Source of the DNA: Oscillospiraceae bacterium
Lineage (GTDB): Bacteria; Bacillota; Clostridia; Oscillospirales; Oscillospiraceae
Reading direction: 5' to 3'
Assembly (NCBI GenBank): GCA_020025515.1
Contig: JAHHRZ010000028.1
Location: forward strand, 1 to 14,394
DNA length: 14,394 bases
This document shows positions 1 to 7,576 of the stretch, piece after piece. The notes under the pieces were generated by a model, which saw only the letters and a program-made list of their open reading frames with translations, did not search any database and had not been told where the DNA came from. Position numbers and translations under genes: made by a program. How positions within the stretch are numbered: position 1 is the first letter of the stretch; every line of letters begins with the position of its first letter.

Positions 1-278
1 GCATCACCGAAACCATCTTTGCACCCAACAATTTTGTGACCAGAGAGCAGATGGTAACCTTCCTGTATCGTTATGCGAAGCTGAACGGGAAAGATGTCAG
101 TGCTGCCGGAGATCTGAGTAAGTTTGTTGATGCGAAGAATGTGCATGACTTTGCGAAGATTCCTATGGCTTGGGCCGTTGCGGAGGGATTGATCGAGGGC
201 ATGGACAATCATCTGTATCCCGCAAATACCACAACCCGTGCACAGGGTGCTACAGTTCTGATGCGTTATTCCAAGTAA
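1..278 (+). CDS. SLH-domain (S-layer homology) protein, C-terminal fragment
   Basis: The reading frame is open from base 3 at the window edge to TAA at 276-278, so only the last 91 residues are present. They hold the end of one S-layer homology repeat (the part around TREQMVTFLYRYAKLNG) and one nearly complete repeat running from FVDAKNVHDFAKIPMAWAV through the TRAQGATVLMRY end. SLH repeats anchor exported proteins non-covalently to secondary cell-wall polymers of Gram-positive bacteria, so the missing N-terminal part is probably a secreted or surface enzyme or adhesin with a signal peptide. Two hairpins follow the stop codon. The SLH identification is secure; the function of the whole protein cannot be told from this piece. 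Confidence 0.85.
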   Translation, partial: ITETIFAPNNFVTREQMVTFLYRYAKLNGKDVSAAGDLSKFVDAKNVHDFAKIPMAWAVAEGLIEGMDNHLYPANTTTRAQGATVLMRYSK

Positions 279-290
279 ATATCTGAACCT

Positions 291-313
291 TCCCGGGGGC
301 ATGGCCCCCGGGA
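291..313 (+). other. GC-rich perfect hairpin after SLH stop
   Basis: The ten-base arms TCCCGGGGGC (291-300) and GCCCCCGGGA (304-313) are perfectly complementary around a three-base loop. No T-run follows, so this is not a classical terminator alone. It could protect the 3' end of the SLH mRNA or act with the hairpin at 330-369. Confidence 0.55.
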
Positions 314-329
314 GACAATAACCTAAGTG

Positions 330-369
330 GATGCTGTCTCACACAGTGCTGTGGGGCAGCATCTTTTTT
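330..369 (+). terminator. Rho-independent terminator after the SLH gene
   Basis: The stem GATGCTG (330-336) pairs with CAGCATC (357-363), and inside it CACAG (342-346) pairs with CTGTG (349-353). A T-run follows at 363-369. It lies about 50 bases after the SLH stop. A separate GC-rich hairpin closer to the stop (arms 291-300 and 304-313, loop ATG) has no T-run and may be an RNA-stabilising or helper structure. Confidence 0.8.
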
Positions 370-387
370 GGTTGGGACTCCTATGAC

Positions 388-428
388 GAAAAACAGGTGC
401 TGTCTTGAAAAATGTGACAGCACCTGTT
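388..428 (-). terminator. Rho-independent terminator for the PfkB kinase gene
   Basis: A perfect 13-bp inverted repeat, AACAGGTGCTGTC (392-404) and GACAGCACCTGTT (416-428), has an 11-base loop. Read on the minus strand the stem ends in a run of five T. It lies about 25 bases past the kinase stop codon, which is the expected place for that gene's terminator. It sits tail to tail with the SLH terminator. Confidence 0.8.
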
Positions 429-452
429 CTTTGTTCATGGTGAAAATAATAA

Positions 453-1391
453 TCAGTCCTGCTCCTCCAGCTGAATATCCAGTCCCAATTCCTGGGGCAG
501 GAATCGGGGACAGACATTTTCGGAGGAGGTAATCACAGAGGCAGCCAAATAAGAACCGATTTCGATGGATTCAGCCAAGGTTTTCCCATAGGTCAGGCCA
601 ATGGACACACCGGCACAAAAGGCGTCGCCGGCACCGGTGGTATCCTTTACCTGTACATTTCTGGCAGGGCAGATGCCCTTTCCACCGTGCAGATCCGCAT
701 AGACAGCACCATCTGCACCCAGAGTGACGACCATTGCAGGGATATGGGCCCGCATGACCTTGGCGCTGAGAATATCCCGGAGTTCTTCCCGGGTTTTTCT
801 GGAATAGTCATCCGCAAACAGAATTCCAGCCTCCTGAATATTACAGATGAAGCAGTCGAATTTCTGAAGGAAGTCCCGCCGCTGGGCTGCAATGGACATG
901 TTGGAAACCAAGGCGAACAGTTTTGTGTGATGCTTTTCGGCCAGATCTAGAACCTTTTTCACAATTTCTTTGTCCAGATCGATTTCAATAATGACAGAAT
1001 CAGCTCCGGAGAAAATTTCGTCTCCTTTTTCTTCCAGAAGATCTACCAGAGGCATCATGTTGGGACGCTTGGAAATGGAGCCTGCAACATCTCCGTTGTT
1101 ATCGAAGATTGCCAGCCAGGTGCCCATGCCGTCAGGGATGGTGAGGACATAGTCTGTGTTGACCTTGTGATTTTTCAGTTTGCGGATGACGTCGGCACCC
1201 ATGGGGGAGTCGTCCACAATGCCCACATAGGTGGGACGAAGCTCGATATTGGCAATATCCTCCACTACATTTCGTGCTACACCGCCATGGATGTACTCGA
1301 TACGGCCGACATTGCGGCCTGTGGGAATATAGGAATCCATAGGAAACCCCTTAATATCCACAAAAGATGCACCAATGACTACAATACCCAT
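453..1391 (-). CDS. PfkB-family carbohydrate/nucleoside kinase (possibly pseudouridine kinase-like)
   Basis: This is a 312-residue cytosolic kinase of the ribokinase/PfkB fold, which phosphorylates a sugar or nucleoside hydroxyl with ATP. The N-terminus MGIVVIGASFVDIKG is the usual first strand. GGVARN at 36-41 is the first PfkB signature, and DTTGAGDAF from residue 250 is the second, with the anion hole and the catalytic base Asp256. The GGVARN form of the first signature and the overall length are seen in pseudouridine kinases, but no pseudouridine glycosidase gene is adjacent, so the substrate stays open (ribose, adenosine and fructose-type sugars are alternatives). The ATG at 1389-1391 is preceded by AAGGAG seven bases away. 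A promoter (1425-1452) lies just upstream, so it can be expressed apart from the methyltransferase gene that precedes it on the same strand. Confidence 0.88.
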   Translation of the reverse strand: MGIVVIGASFVDIKGFPMDSYIPTGRNVGRIEYIHGGVARNVVEDIANIELRPTYVGIVDDSPMGADVIRKLKNHKVNTDYVLTIPDGMGTWLAIFDNNGDVAGSISKRPNMMPLVDLLEEKGDEIFSGADSVIIEIDLDKEIVKKVLDLAEKHHTKLFALVSNMSIAAQRRDFLQKFDCFICNIQEAGILFADDYSRKTREELRDILSAKVMRAHIPAMVVTLGADGAVYADLHGGKGICPARNVQVKDTTGAGDAFCAGVSIGLTYGKTLAESIEIGSYLAASVITSSENVCPRFLPQELGLDIQLEEQD

Positions 1392-1424
1392 ATTGTTTCT
1401 CCTTAAAATATGCAGTTTCTATCT

Positions 1425-1452
1425 ATCATACTATAATTTCGGGGAAAAGCAA
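1425..1452 (-). promoter_or_regulatory. Probable sigma-A-type promoter of the PfkB kinase gene
   Basis: On the minus strand TTGCTT (1447-1452) and TATGAT (1425-1430) are separated by 16 bases, within the 66-base gap between the methyltransferase stop and the kinase start. The match is moderate, and read-through from the upstream gene is also possible because no terminator is visible in the gap. Confidence 0.45.
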
Positions 1453-1457
1453 GAAAT

Positions 1458-2276
1458 TTAAGTTCTTGCCCGCAGCTGCCAGAATGCTACCGCACTGGCG
1501 GCTGCCACATTGAGGGAGTCCACATGGTGAGACATGGGAATTTTTGCGGTATAGTCGCAGGCATCAATGGAAGCTTGACACAGCCCAGTCCCCTCTGTTC
1601 CCAATAAGATGGCCAGTTTTTCTTCTGCCGCCAGAATCGGGTCTTCGATGCTTAGAGAGCGCTCGGTCAGTGCCATGGCAACCGTCTTAAAACCGAGCCC
1701 TTTCAGCTGCTCCATCCCCGCTTGCGGCCACTGAGGCAGGACTGTCCAGGGAACCTGAAAGACCGTGCCCATGCTGACCCGAACAGCCCGGCGATACAGA
1801 GGGTCACAGCAGGTGGAAGTGACCAGGACCGCATCCACAGAAAGTGCAGCAGCAGAACGGAAAATCGCTCCCACATTGGTGGCATCTACAATGTTTTCCA
1901 ACACTGCAACCCGCCTGGCGCCTGCACAGACTTCCTCAACAGTGGGAAGCTTAGGCCGGCGCATGGCACACAGAAAGCCACGGTTCATATTATAGCCCGT
2001 AAGGGTTTCCAACAGAGCACTGTCAGCAGTATAGACCGGTATATCCGGACACCGCTCCAGAATTTCTTGCCCCTGCCCTTGCAGATGCCTGCGCTCCATA
2101 AGCAGAGACACCGGTTGATATCCTGCATCCAGGGCGGTTCTGATGACTTTCAGGCTTTCCGCGATCAACAGACCTTTTTCCGGCTCCAGCTTACTGCGAA
2201 GCTGGGCATTGGTCAGCTTCGTATATACCTCTAACTCAGGGGTGGAAAGATCCTGAATTTCAATAATCGTAGACAT
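1458..2276 (-). CDS. SpoU/TrmH-family RNA 2'-O-methyltransferase
   Basis: This 272-residue enzyme transfers a methyl group from S-adenosylmethionine to a ribose 2'-OH in rRNA or tRNA, using the knotted SPOUT fold and acting as a dimer. The N-terminal part (about 15-100) resembles the substrate-binding domain of this family. The three SpoU motifs are present: motif 1 around N128-R140 (NIVDATNVGAIFR), motif 2 LLGTEGTGL at 224-232, and motif 3 IPM...DSLNVAAA at 246-260. The open frame extends upstream to 2327. I chose the ATG at 2276 because AAGGAG stands seven bases before it and because the longer start falls inside the promoter spacer at 2307-2335, upstream of the likely transcription start. 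The exact target nucleotide cannot be read from the sequence; housekeeping rRNA modification is the most likely role. Confidence 0.9.
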   Translation of the reverse strand: MSTIIEIQDLSTPELEVYTKLTNAQLRSKLEPEKGLLIAESLKVIRTALDAGYQPVSLLMERRHLQGQGQEILERCPDIPVYTADSALLETLTGYNMNRGFLCAMRRPKLPTVEEVCAGARRVAVLENIVDATNVGAIFRSAAALSVDAVLVTSTCCDPLYRRAVRVSMGTVFQVPWTVLPQWPQAGMEQLKGLGFKTVAMALTERSLSIEDPILAAEEKLAILLGTEGTGLCQASIDACDYTAKIPMSHHVDSLNVAAASAVAFWQLRART

Positions 2277-2306
2277 AAGGTTCTCCTTTGATTCGTCATG
2301 TTCCTT

Positions 2307-2335
2307 ATTATATCGGATATCCTCCATCTTCGCAA
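2307..2335 (-). promoter_or_regulatory. Sigma-A-type promoter of the RNA methyltransferase gene
   Basis: On the minus strand TTGCGA (2330-2335) and a perfect TATAAT (2307-2312) are 17 bases apart. Transcription would begin near 2300, about 25 bases before the chosen ATG at 2276. It is divergent from the MATE promoter. Confidence 0.7.
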
Positions 2336-2453
2336 GAGGGGAGAAGTGTGGACGGGAGATAGGGTGCGTCTCATGAAGGAGTCAAACAATATGTGAAAAA
2401 TGCATAAAAAATAAAGGGAAATCTGGCGAAATGCACCATTATTTCGTGAAGTA

Positions 2454-2483
2454 TTGACTTTTTCTTCCATAATTCATTATAAT
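2454..2483 (+). promoter_or_regulatory. Sigma-A-type promoter of the MATE transporter gene
   Basis: TTGACT (2454-2459) and a perfect TATAAT (2478-2483) are 18 bases apart in an AT-rich stretch. The predicted transcription start near 2490 gives a leader of about 65 bases before the MATE start codon. Confidence 0.75.
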
Positions 2484-2555
2484 TACAGAATTGCAAGTAT
2501 GGATAGATGGGCCACAGATGTGACCAAGTGAAAGAACAGGAGGCATCAAAGCGCT

Positions 2556-3953
2556 ATGAAACAGACTTTGCGATTGCATCAGGGATTTGGAAGAGCCGGT
2601 CGGGGAACGGATATGACTCAGGGAAATATTACCAGACATATCCTATCATTTGCCTTGCCCCTTCTCATCGGCAATCTTTTTCAGCAGCTTTACAACATGG
2701 TAGATACCTGGGTTGTGGGAAACTATGTCAGCAATGAGGCGTTTTCTGCGGTGGGAACCGTGGGCCCCATCACCAACATGCTCATCGGCTTCTTTACGGG
2801 TCTTGCGTCCGGGGCCGGTGTGGTAATCAGCCAGTACTATGGTGCAGGACGAACACAGGAGGTGCGAAAAACAGTCCATACCTCTATTACCATGACATTG
2901 ATTTTGAGCGTGGTCTTCACCGGGCTTGGAATTTTTATGGTGCCCTATGTGTTGGATATGATCAATATGCCTTCTGAGGTCATCCCTGAGGCTACAACAT
3001 ATCTTTCCATCTATTTTGCCGGTATTTCCGGCCTTATGATCTATAACATGGGCGCAGGAATTCTGAGAGCTGTGGGAGATTCAAAGCGGCCGTTTTATTT
3101 TCTGGTGATCTGTGCGATTCTCAATACGGTTTTAGATTTGGTTTTTGTTCTGACATTCCGAATGGGCGTGGCCGGTGTGGCCTGGGCAACGATCTTGTCT
3201 CAGTTTGTATCTGCAATCCTTGTGGTTCTGACCTTGTATCGCTCGGATGAATGTATTCAGGTGCGTCTCCGGGAGCTGAAGCTCCACATGCAAATCCTGA
3301 AAAAAATCATTCTTGTCGGAATTCCCGCCGCACTGCAAATGGCACTGACCGCCTTTTCCAATATTTTTGTGCAGTCCTATATCAATCATTTTGGTGCGGA
3401 CTGCATGTCCGGCTGGACGGCCTACAACAAAGTTGACGCTCTGCTGCTGATGCCTATGCAGTCCATTTCTCTGGCAGCGACAACTTTTGTGGGGCAGAAT
3501 CTGGGTAAAAAACAGGTAGATAGAGCGAAAAAGGGTGTTTCGGCAGCTATGCTGGCGTCTGTGGTGATTACGCTGGTTCTTATGGTCCCTGTGGTGATAT
3601 TTGCCCCTGGGATTGTGGCCTTTTTTAACGACAAAGGGGAAGTCATTGAGTTTGGTAGCCTGTTTTTGCGGTGGCTGTCTCCCTTCTATGTACTGTGCTG
3701 TGTCAACCAGGTGTATGCCTGTGCCCTTCGCGGAGCGGGAAACAGTAAGGCAGCTATGATTATTATGTTGTCTTCCTTCGTGGCGTTCCGTCAGGTCTAT
3801 TTATTTATCATGTCCAGAGTTTGCAACGAAATCATTCCCATTGCCATGAGTTACCCCGCCGGATGGCTGGTATGCAGTGCCCTTTGCGCAATCTATTACC
3901 ATCATGTCCGTCTGGATAAAACCAGACTGGTGGAGGATGCGCCAACTGAATAA
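2556..3953 (+). CDS. MATE-family multidrug/toxin efflux transporter
   Basis: This 465-residue polytopic inner-membrane protein has the usual length of MATE (NorM/DinF-type) exporters, which expel cationic drugs or metabolites in exchange for Na+ or H+. After a basic N-terminal extension, the family's opening block runs from MTQGNITRHILSFALPLL through IGNLFQQLYNMVDTWVVG (residues about 20-55). A second copy of the MATE half-domain begins near residue 245 (KKIILVGIPAALQMALTAF). Roughly twelve hydrophobic segments can be followed. The start is uncertain. AGGAGG at 2538-2543 supports ATG 2556, though with a long 12-base spacing. Most relatives begin at the equivalent of the second Met (ATG at 2613), which lacks a good ribosome binding site here. 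The gene is monocistronic, with its own promoter upstream and a strong terminator eight bases after the stop. The substrate is unknown. Confidence 0.92.
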   Translation: MKQTLRLHQGFGRAGRGTDMTQGNITRHILSFALPLLIGNLFQQLYNMVDTWVVGNYVSNEAFSAVGTVGPITNMLIGFFTGLASGAGVVISQYYGAGRTQEVRKTVHTSITMTLILSVVFTGLGIFMVPYVLDMINMPSEVIPEATTYLSIYFAGISGLMIYNMGAGILRAVGDSKRPFYFLVICAILNTVLDLVFVLTFRMGVAGVAWATILSQFVSAILVVLTLYRSDECIQVRLRELKLHMQILKKIILVGIPAALQMALTAFSNIFVQSYINHFGADCMSGWTAYNKVDALLLMPMQSISLAATTFVGQNLGKKQVDRAKKGVSAAMLASVVITLVLMVPVVIFAPGIVAFFNDKGEVIEFGSLFLRWLSPFYVLCCVNQVYACALRGAGNSKAAMIIMLSSFVAFRQVYLFIMSRVCNEIIPIAMSYPAGWLVCSALCAIYYHHVRLDKTRLVEDAPTE

Positions 3954-3960
3954 TATTCAT

Positions 3961-3996
3961 AATGCTGTCCTGTGTTGTGCAGGACAGCATTTTTTT
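3961..3996 (+). terminator. Rho-independent terminator of the MATE gene
   Basis: The perfect 12-bp stem AATGCTGTCCTG (3961-3972) and CAGGACAGCATT (3980-3991) has a seven-base loop and is followed by T at 3990-3996. It isolates the MATE gene from the ABC operon. Confidence 0.92.
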
Positions 3997-4050
3997 GCGG
4001 CAAATAATATAATCCGTCGGACTTGTGGAATCTCGATCCCCCTACCCCGC

Positions 4051-4079
4051 TTGTGTGGGGAAATTCGGTCTGTTAGAAT
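4051..4079 (+). promoter_or_regulatory. Probable extended -10 promoter of the ABC-FmdE operon
   Basis: TGTTAGAAT (4071-4079) is an extended -10 element (TGn then TAGAAT). The hexamer 17 bases upstream, TTGTGT (4051-4056), is a weak -35. A small imperfect hairpin, CCCCGC/GTGGGG, overlaps the -35 side and could be an operator or chance. The operon must start between the terminator ending near 3996 and the start codon at 4111, so a promoter here is expected. Confidence 0.5.
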
Positions 4080-4110
4080 AGCCAAAGATCAAATTAAGGA
4101 GGATGTTATA

Positions 4111-5754
4111 ATGAAAAAAATTTTGTGTCTGATGCTGGCTGTGCTGCTTGTCAGTGCAGCCTTTGTTGGGTGTGGCAAACAGACAGAAAACGACCAACAG
4201 AACACACAGCCTTCTGTAGAAACAACTGCGGGAGCACCGGAGGAGCAGACCACACAAAGCAGCCGGATGGAGGAAACAGAAGGTTCCGGCTACCGGGTGG
4301 AGACGCTGAAACTGGCCGGCGGCACGGATTGGGGCGCACCCAATCCCTATCTCAATATGTCCCGTGGCCCTGGTCAGGCCAAAATGCGTCTGGTTTTTGG
4401 CAGCCTTTTGGAAAAGAATGAGGTAGAGGATGTATCCTGGCTGGCAGAGACCTGGTCCAGAGAGGGAAATGACTATACCTTTACACTCTTTGCCGATGCG
4501 AAATTTCACGACGGTACCCCTCTTACCACAGAGGATGTGGCATTCACGCTGGACTATTGCAAGGAGCATCCTCCTGTAACCAACACGCTGGGAGCAGGTG
4601 ATACGTTTATTGTAGATCATTATACCATTGTAGATGAGAGAACCATTACCATCACAGTTGCAAAGCCCACAGCAGATACCCTGTCCAATCTGGGCAGTTT
4701 TGTAATCCTGCCCAAGCATATCTGGGAAACCGTAGAAGATCCCTATACCTACACAGGGGATGGTTACCTTGTGGGCAGCGGTGCCTATATGTGCACGTCC
4801 TACGATGGTGCTACCGGCAGCTATGAGTTTACCGCGTTTCCTGATTGGTGTAACGGACAGCAGGCAGCCCAGCGGGTTCTCTTTGTCCCTGTAAGCGATG
4901 CACTGCTGGCCTTTGAAAACGGCGAAATTGATATCACTTCCATGCCTGCGGATCTGGAAGACACTTACAGAGCGAACCCTGCCATTGGATTTGTGGAAAA
5001 GACCAATGATTCAGGCTACAAGCTGCTGATCAATTTTGAAAAATGTCCTCAGTTTTTGGATTTGGAGCTGCGCAAGGCAATCTACTGGGCGTTAGACCGT
5101 CAGAGTATTGTGGACAATGTGTTCCGTGGCAATGGCAGCGTAGGCAGCGCAGGCTATGTGCCGGAGGGAAGCCAGTTCTATAATGAAAATGTGGTGAAAT
5201 ATGCCTATGATCCGGAAAAGGCCAAAGAGGCGCTGGGCGCACTGGGGGCAGAAGTGACCCTGCTCATTTCTGACGGGGCCAAAGACATCAGCATTGCGGA
5301 AATCGTAAAGAACAATTTGGAAGCTGCCGGCGTGAAGGTGCAGGTAGAGTCCTTTGACTCTGCGACCAGAGATGATCGGGTCAACAGCGGCGATTATGAA
5401 TTTGCCATTGTGGGCAACGGCGGTTGGGGAAATAACCCTCCCACCTATATGCGGACAATCTTTTCGGATGTTTCTAAAAACAAGGGCGGCAACCCTCACA
5501 GCATGGGCCCCATCGGGTACAGCAATGAAGAAATTACAAAGATTGCGGAAGATCAGATGTATGAGCTGGACTTTGAGGCCAGAAAACAGATGTTTAAGGA
5601 TTTGGAGCTGTTGGTCAGCCAGGAGATCCCTGTCATCATCCTTGCCAACGAGTCCTCTTACTCCATGTTCAACAAGGATTATTATGACGGTTGGATGAAG
5701 ACATATGCTTATCAGCAGACAGAACAGACCCGACTGTCCTATATGGCGAGATAA
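4111..5754 (+). CDS. ABC importer substrate-binding lipoprotein, family 5 (peptide/nickel type)
   Basis: This 547-residue protein is the extracellular solute receptor of the importer encoded by the next three genes. The N-terminus MKKILCLMLAVLLVSAAF is a lipoprotein signal peptide ending in the lipobox FVGC, with Cys21 as the lipidated residue. A low-complexity Thr/Gln/Glu linker to about residue 60 tethers the receptor to the membrane. The rest matches family 5 binding proteins (DppA, OppA, NikA): FHDGTPLTTEDVAFTLDY is the family's hallmark, and LRKAIYWALDRQSIVDNVF and YAYDPEKAKEAL are typical later blocks. The frame is open much further upstream, but ATG 4111 has TAAGGAGG eight bases before it and the signal peptide right after it. 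Which ligand is bound (peptide, metal chelate, metallophore) cannot be decided from sequence; the FmdE gene at the operon end favours a metal link. Confidence 0.92.
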   Translation: MKKILCLMLAVLLVSAAFVGCGKQTENDQQNTQPSVETTAGAPEEQTTQSSRMEETEGSGYRVETLKLAGGTDWGAPNPYLNMSRGPGQAKMRLVFGSLLEKNEVEDVSWLAETWSREGNDYTFTLFADAKFHDGTPLTTEDVAFTLDYCKEHPPVTNTLGAGDTFIVDHYTIVDERTITITVAKPTADTLSNLGSFVILPKHIWETVEDPYTYTGDGYLVGSGAYMCTSYDGATGSYEFTAFPDWCNGQQAAQRVLFVPVSDALLAFENGEIDITSMPADLEDTYRANPAIGFVEKTNDSGYKLLINFEKCPQFLDLELRKAIYWALDRQSIVDNVFRGNGSVGSAGYVPEGSQFYNENVVKYAYDPEKAKEALGALGAEVTLLISDGAKDISIAEIVKNNLEAAGVKVQVESFDSATRDDRVNSGDYEFAIVGNGGWGNNPPTYMRTIFSDVSKNKGGNPHSMGPIGYSNEEITKIAEDQMYELDFEARKQMFKDLELLVSQEIPVIILANESSYSMFNKDYYDGWMKTYAYQQTEQTRLSYMAR

Positions 5755-5802
5755 GGACCGAGAAAAATAAATTGATGGGATAGATGGAAGGAGGTGGATG
5801 CG

Positions 5803-6765
5803 ATGAAACGAAGAATTCTGGTGTTGCTGTTGTCCTTTGTGGTAATCTATCTATTTAATTTTTCTATCCCCAGAATGATGCCGGGAGACCCATTTTCCTA
5901 TACTTCTGCGGATGTTTCGGAAAACGTGGACACGGAAATGAGCGAGGAACAAAAGGAATATATGCGTGCCTACTACGGCTTGGATCAGTCCTTGTTTACC
6001 CAGCTGAAAAATACCATAAAAGCCAATCTTCAGGGAGACTTCGGTGAGAGCATCCACTACAAACGAGCTGCGGCAGATGTAATCCGGGAGAGACTGCCCT
6101 GGACCCTATTTCTTATGGGGACTACCTTGGCCCTCAGTCTGGTGGCCGGAGTTTTTCTGGCCCTGTGGAGTATACGGAGGCGAAGGGCAGACCGGGTGAT
6201 TTTTGGTATCTGTTCTGTGGTTACGGAAATCCCATCCTATCTCATAGGTATTTTGCTCCTGTTTCTGGTGGCAGCCAAGGTCAAATGGATTCCGTTATCC
6301 GGAGCGGTGACGGCGTTTGCAACCTATGACTCCACCTGGGACTGGCTTCGGGATGTATTGATTCATGCCATGCTGCCTGTATTGGCCATGTGCCTATTTA
6401 CCATTCCTAAGTTTTACTTTACTGCCAGGGCAAGCTTTCTGAGTATCCAAAAAAAGCCCTATCTTTTAGCAGCCAAGGCCAGGGGATTAAAGGAACGCAG
6501 AATTCGGTGGCGCTATATTTTTGTCAATGGAATTACCCCGATTTTGGCACGCCTGTTTCTCTGTGTGGGAAGCACGGTGGGAGGAACCATGCTCATCGAA
6601 AATGTGTTTTCTTATCCCGGACTGGGCACCGTTATGAAAGAATCCGTAAAATATCGGGATTATATCATGATTCAGGATATTTTCCTGTTGTCTACGGTGA
6701 TGGTGCTGCTGAGTCTTTTCGTGGCAGATCTGCTTAATGGACTCATAGACAGGGAGGAGCGGTAA
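5803..6765 (+). CDS. ABC importer permease, DppB/OppB/NikB type
   Basis: This 320-residue inner-membrane subunit is one half of the translocation channel. It begins with a membrane segment (ILVLLLSFVVIYLFNFSI) followed by PRMMPGDPF, the conserved periplasmic-side entry of DppB-type permeases. About six transmembrane segments follow. The cytoplasmic EAA loop that contacts the ATPase is visible as LLAAKARGLKERRIRWRYIF followed by VNGITPI, and the late block SYPGLG is also typical. A GTG at 5794 is in frame, but it lies within the ribosome binding site. AAGGAGG at 5788-5794 points to ATG 5803, eight bases on. The gene follows the binding-protein gene by 48 bases and precedes the second permease by one base, so co-translation is likely. 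Confidence 0.92.
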   Translation: MKRRILVLLLSFVVIYLFNFSIPRMMPGDPFSYTSADVSENVDTEMSEEQKEYMRAYYGLDQSLFTQLKNTIKANLQGDFGESIHYKRAAADVIRERLPWTLFLMGTTLALSLVAGVFLALWSIRRRRADRVIFGICSVVTEIPSYLIGILLLFLVAAKVKWIPLSGAVTAFATYDSTWDWLRDVLIHAMLPVLAMCLFTIPKFYFTARASFLSIQKKPYLLAAKARGLKERRIRWRYIFVNGITPILARLFLCVGSTVGGTMLIENVFSYPGLGTVMKESVKYRDYIMIQDIFLLSTVMVLLSLFVADLLNGLIDREER

Positions 6766-6766
6766 G

Positions 6767-7570
6767 ATGAAAAAAGTGTATTTTTATCTCACGGTATTCC
6801 TTCTGTTGACCCTGTTTTTCCTGTACGGAGCTGTTTTTTATGGAAATAGTGCGAAGCTCCCTTCCGGCAGCTCTCTGGAAGCGCCCAGCGGTGCTCACCT
6901 GCTGGGGACGGATAATCTGGGAATTGATATTTACGCCCAGATATCCGCTGGTTTTTTTCGCTCTATGGCCATTGGCCTGGGAACGGCCGGATTGACTTTT
7001 CTTTTAGGCGGCGGACTGGGCGTCACGGCGGGCTACATGGGCGGGAAGGTGGACGATATCGTATCTTTTCTCATCAATGTGCTGCTGTCCATTCCACAGC
7101 TTCCGGTTATGATTGTAATGGGGGCCTTCTTTGGGCAAAGTACCTGGAATATCGTCTGGATTATTGCGGCTTTTTCCTGGGCCCCCATTGCCAAGCAGCT
7201 TCGGGCAAAGACCATATCTCTTCGCAATACACCGTATATTCGCCTTGCAAAGAGCTATGGCGGCGGCACTTGGTACATTGTTCGCTGCCATATGCTGCGG
7301 GAGCTGCTGCCTCTGCTGACAGTCAATGCCATCGGTGTGGTTGGTGCGTCTATTGTGCAGGAGTCTTCTATGGCATTTTTGGGTCTTTCCGACCCTCTGG
7401 CGAAGTCCTGGGGCCTGATGATTGCCAGGGCAAAAGGATTTCCCGGTATTTTCTTTACTGAGTTTTGGAAGTGGTGGCTGCTTTCTCCGGTGTTGTCTCT
7501 GGTTTGCTCCACCCTGTGTTTGAGATTACTGGCCAAGGCCATGGAGCAGGTCTGGCTGAAGGAGGCGTGA
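6767..7570 (+). CDS. ABC importer permease, DppC/OppC/NikC type
   Basis: This 267-residue subunit is the second half of the channel. One N-terminal membrane segment (about 3-24) is followed by the DppC hallmark HLLGTDNLGIDIYAQ, then about five membrane segments. The EAA loop reads YIRLAKSYGGGTWYIVRCHM and then LRELLPLL. The block SSMAFLGLSDP near residue 200 is also typical. Many DppC proteins have a longer cytoplasmic N-terminus; this one is short. The ribosome binding site GGGAGGAG is inside the end of the preceding gene, and ATG 6767 begins one base after its stop. The ATPase gene follows six bases after this stop, so translational coupling is likely along the whole unit. Confidence 0.92.
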   Translation: MKKVYFYLTVFLLLTLFFLYGAVFYGNSAKLPSGSSLEAPSGAHLLGTDNLGIDIYAQISAGFFRSMAIGLGTAGLTFLLGGGLGVTAGYMGGKVDDIVSFLINVLLSIPQLPVMIVMGAFFGQSTWNIVWIIAAFSWAPIAKQLRAKTISLRNTPYIRLAKSYGGGTWYIVRCHMLRELLPLLTVNAIGVVGASIVQESSMAFLGLSDPLAKSWGLMIARAKGFPGIFFTEFWKWWLLSPVLSLVCSTLCLRLLAKAMEQVWLKEA

Positions 7571-7576
7571 GAAGAG

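Noticed and set aside
453..1391. Kinase as part of a pseudouridine breakdown operon
   Set aside because: The GGVARN signature is suggestive, but no pseudouridine glycosidase or nucleoside transporter gene is adjacent, so I did not assign a psuK symbol.
1722..2234. A 170-codon plus-strand frame opposite the RNA methyltransferase
   Set aside because: The minus-strand frame carries all three SpoU motifs. The plus frame has no family feature and no ribosome binding site.
4008..4013. Perfect TATAAT between the MATE terminator and the ABC operon
   Set aside because: No acceptable -35 lies 16-18 bases upstream, since that position falls inside the terminator stem. The extended -10 at 4071-4079 is better placed.
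3877..4110. In-frame upstream extension of the binding-protein gene into the MATE gene
   Set aside because: The extension crosses the MATE terminator and the promoter region. The lipoprotein signal peptide and ribosome binding site clearly place the start at 4111.
4042..4719. A 225-codon minus-strand frame opposite the binding-protein gene
   Set aside because: It is antisense to the signal peptide and conserved N-terminal domain of the family 5 binding protein. It has no independent promoter, ribosome binding site or family match.
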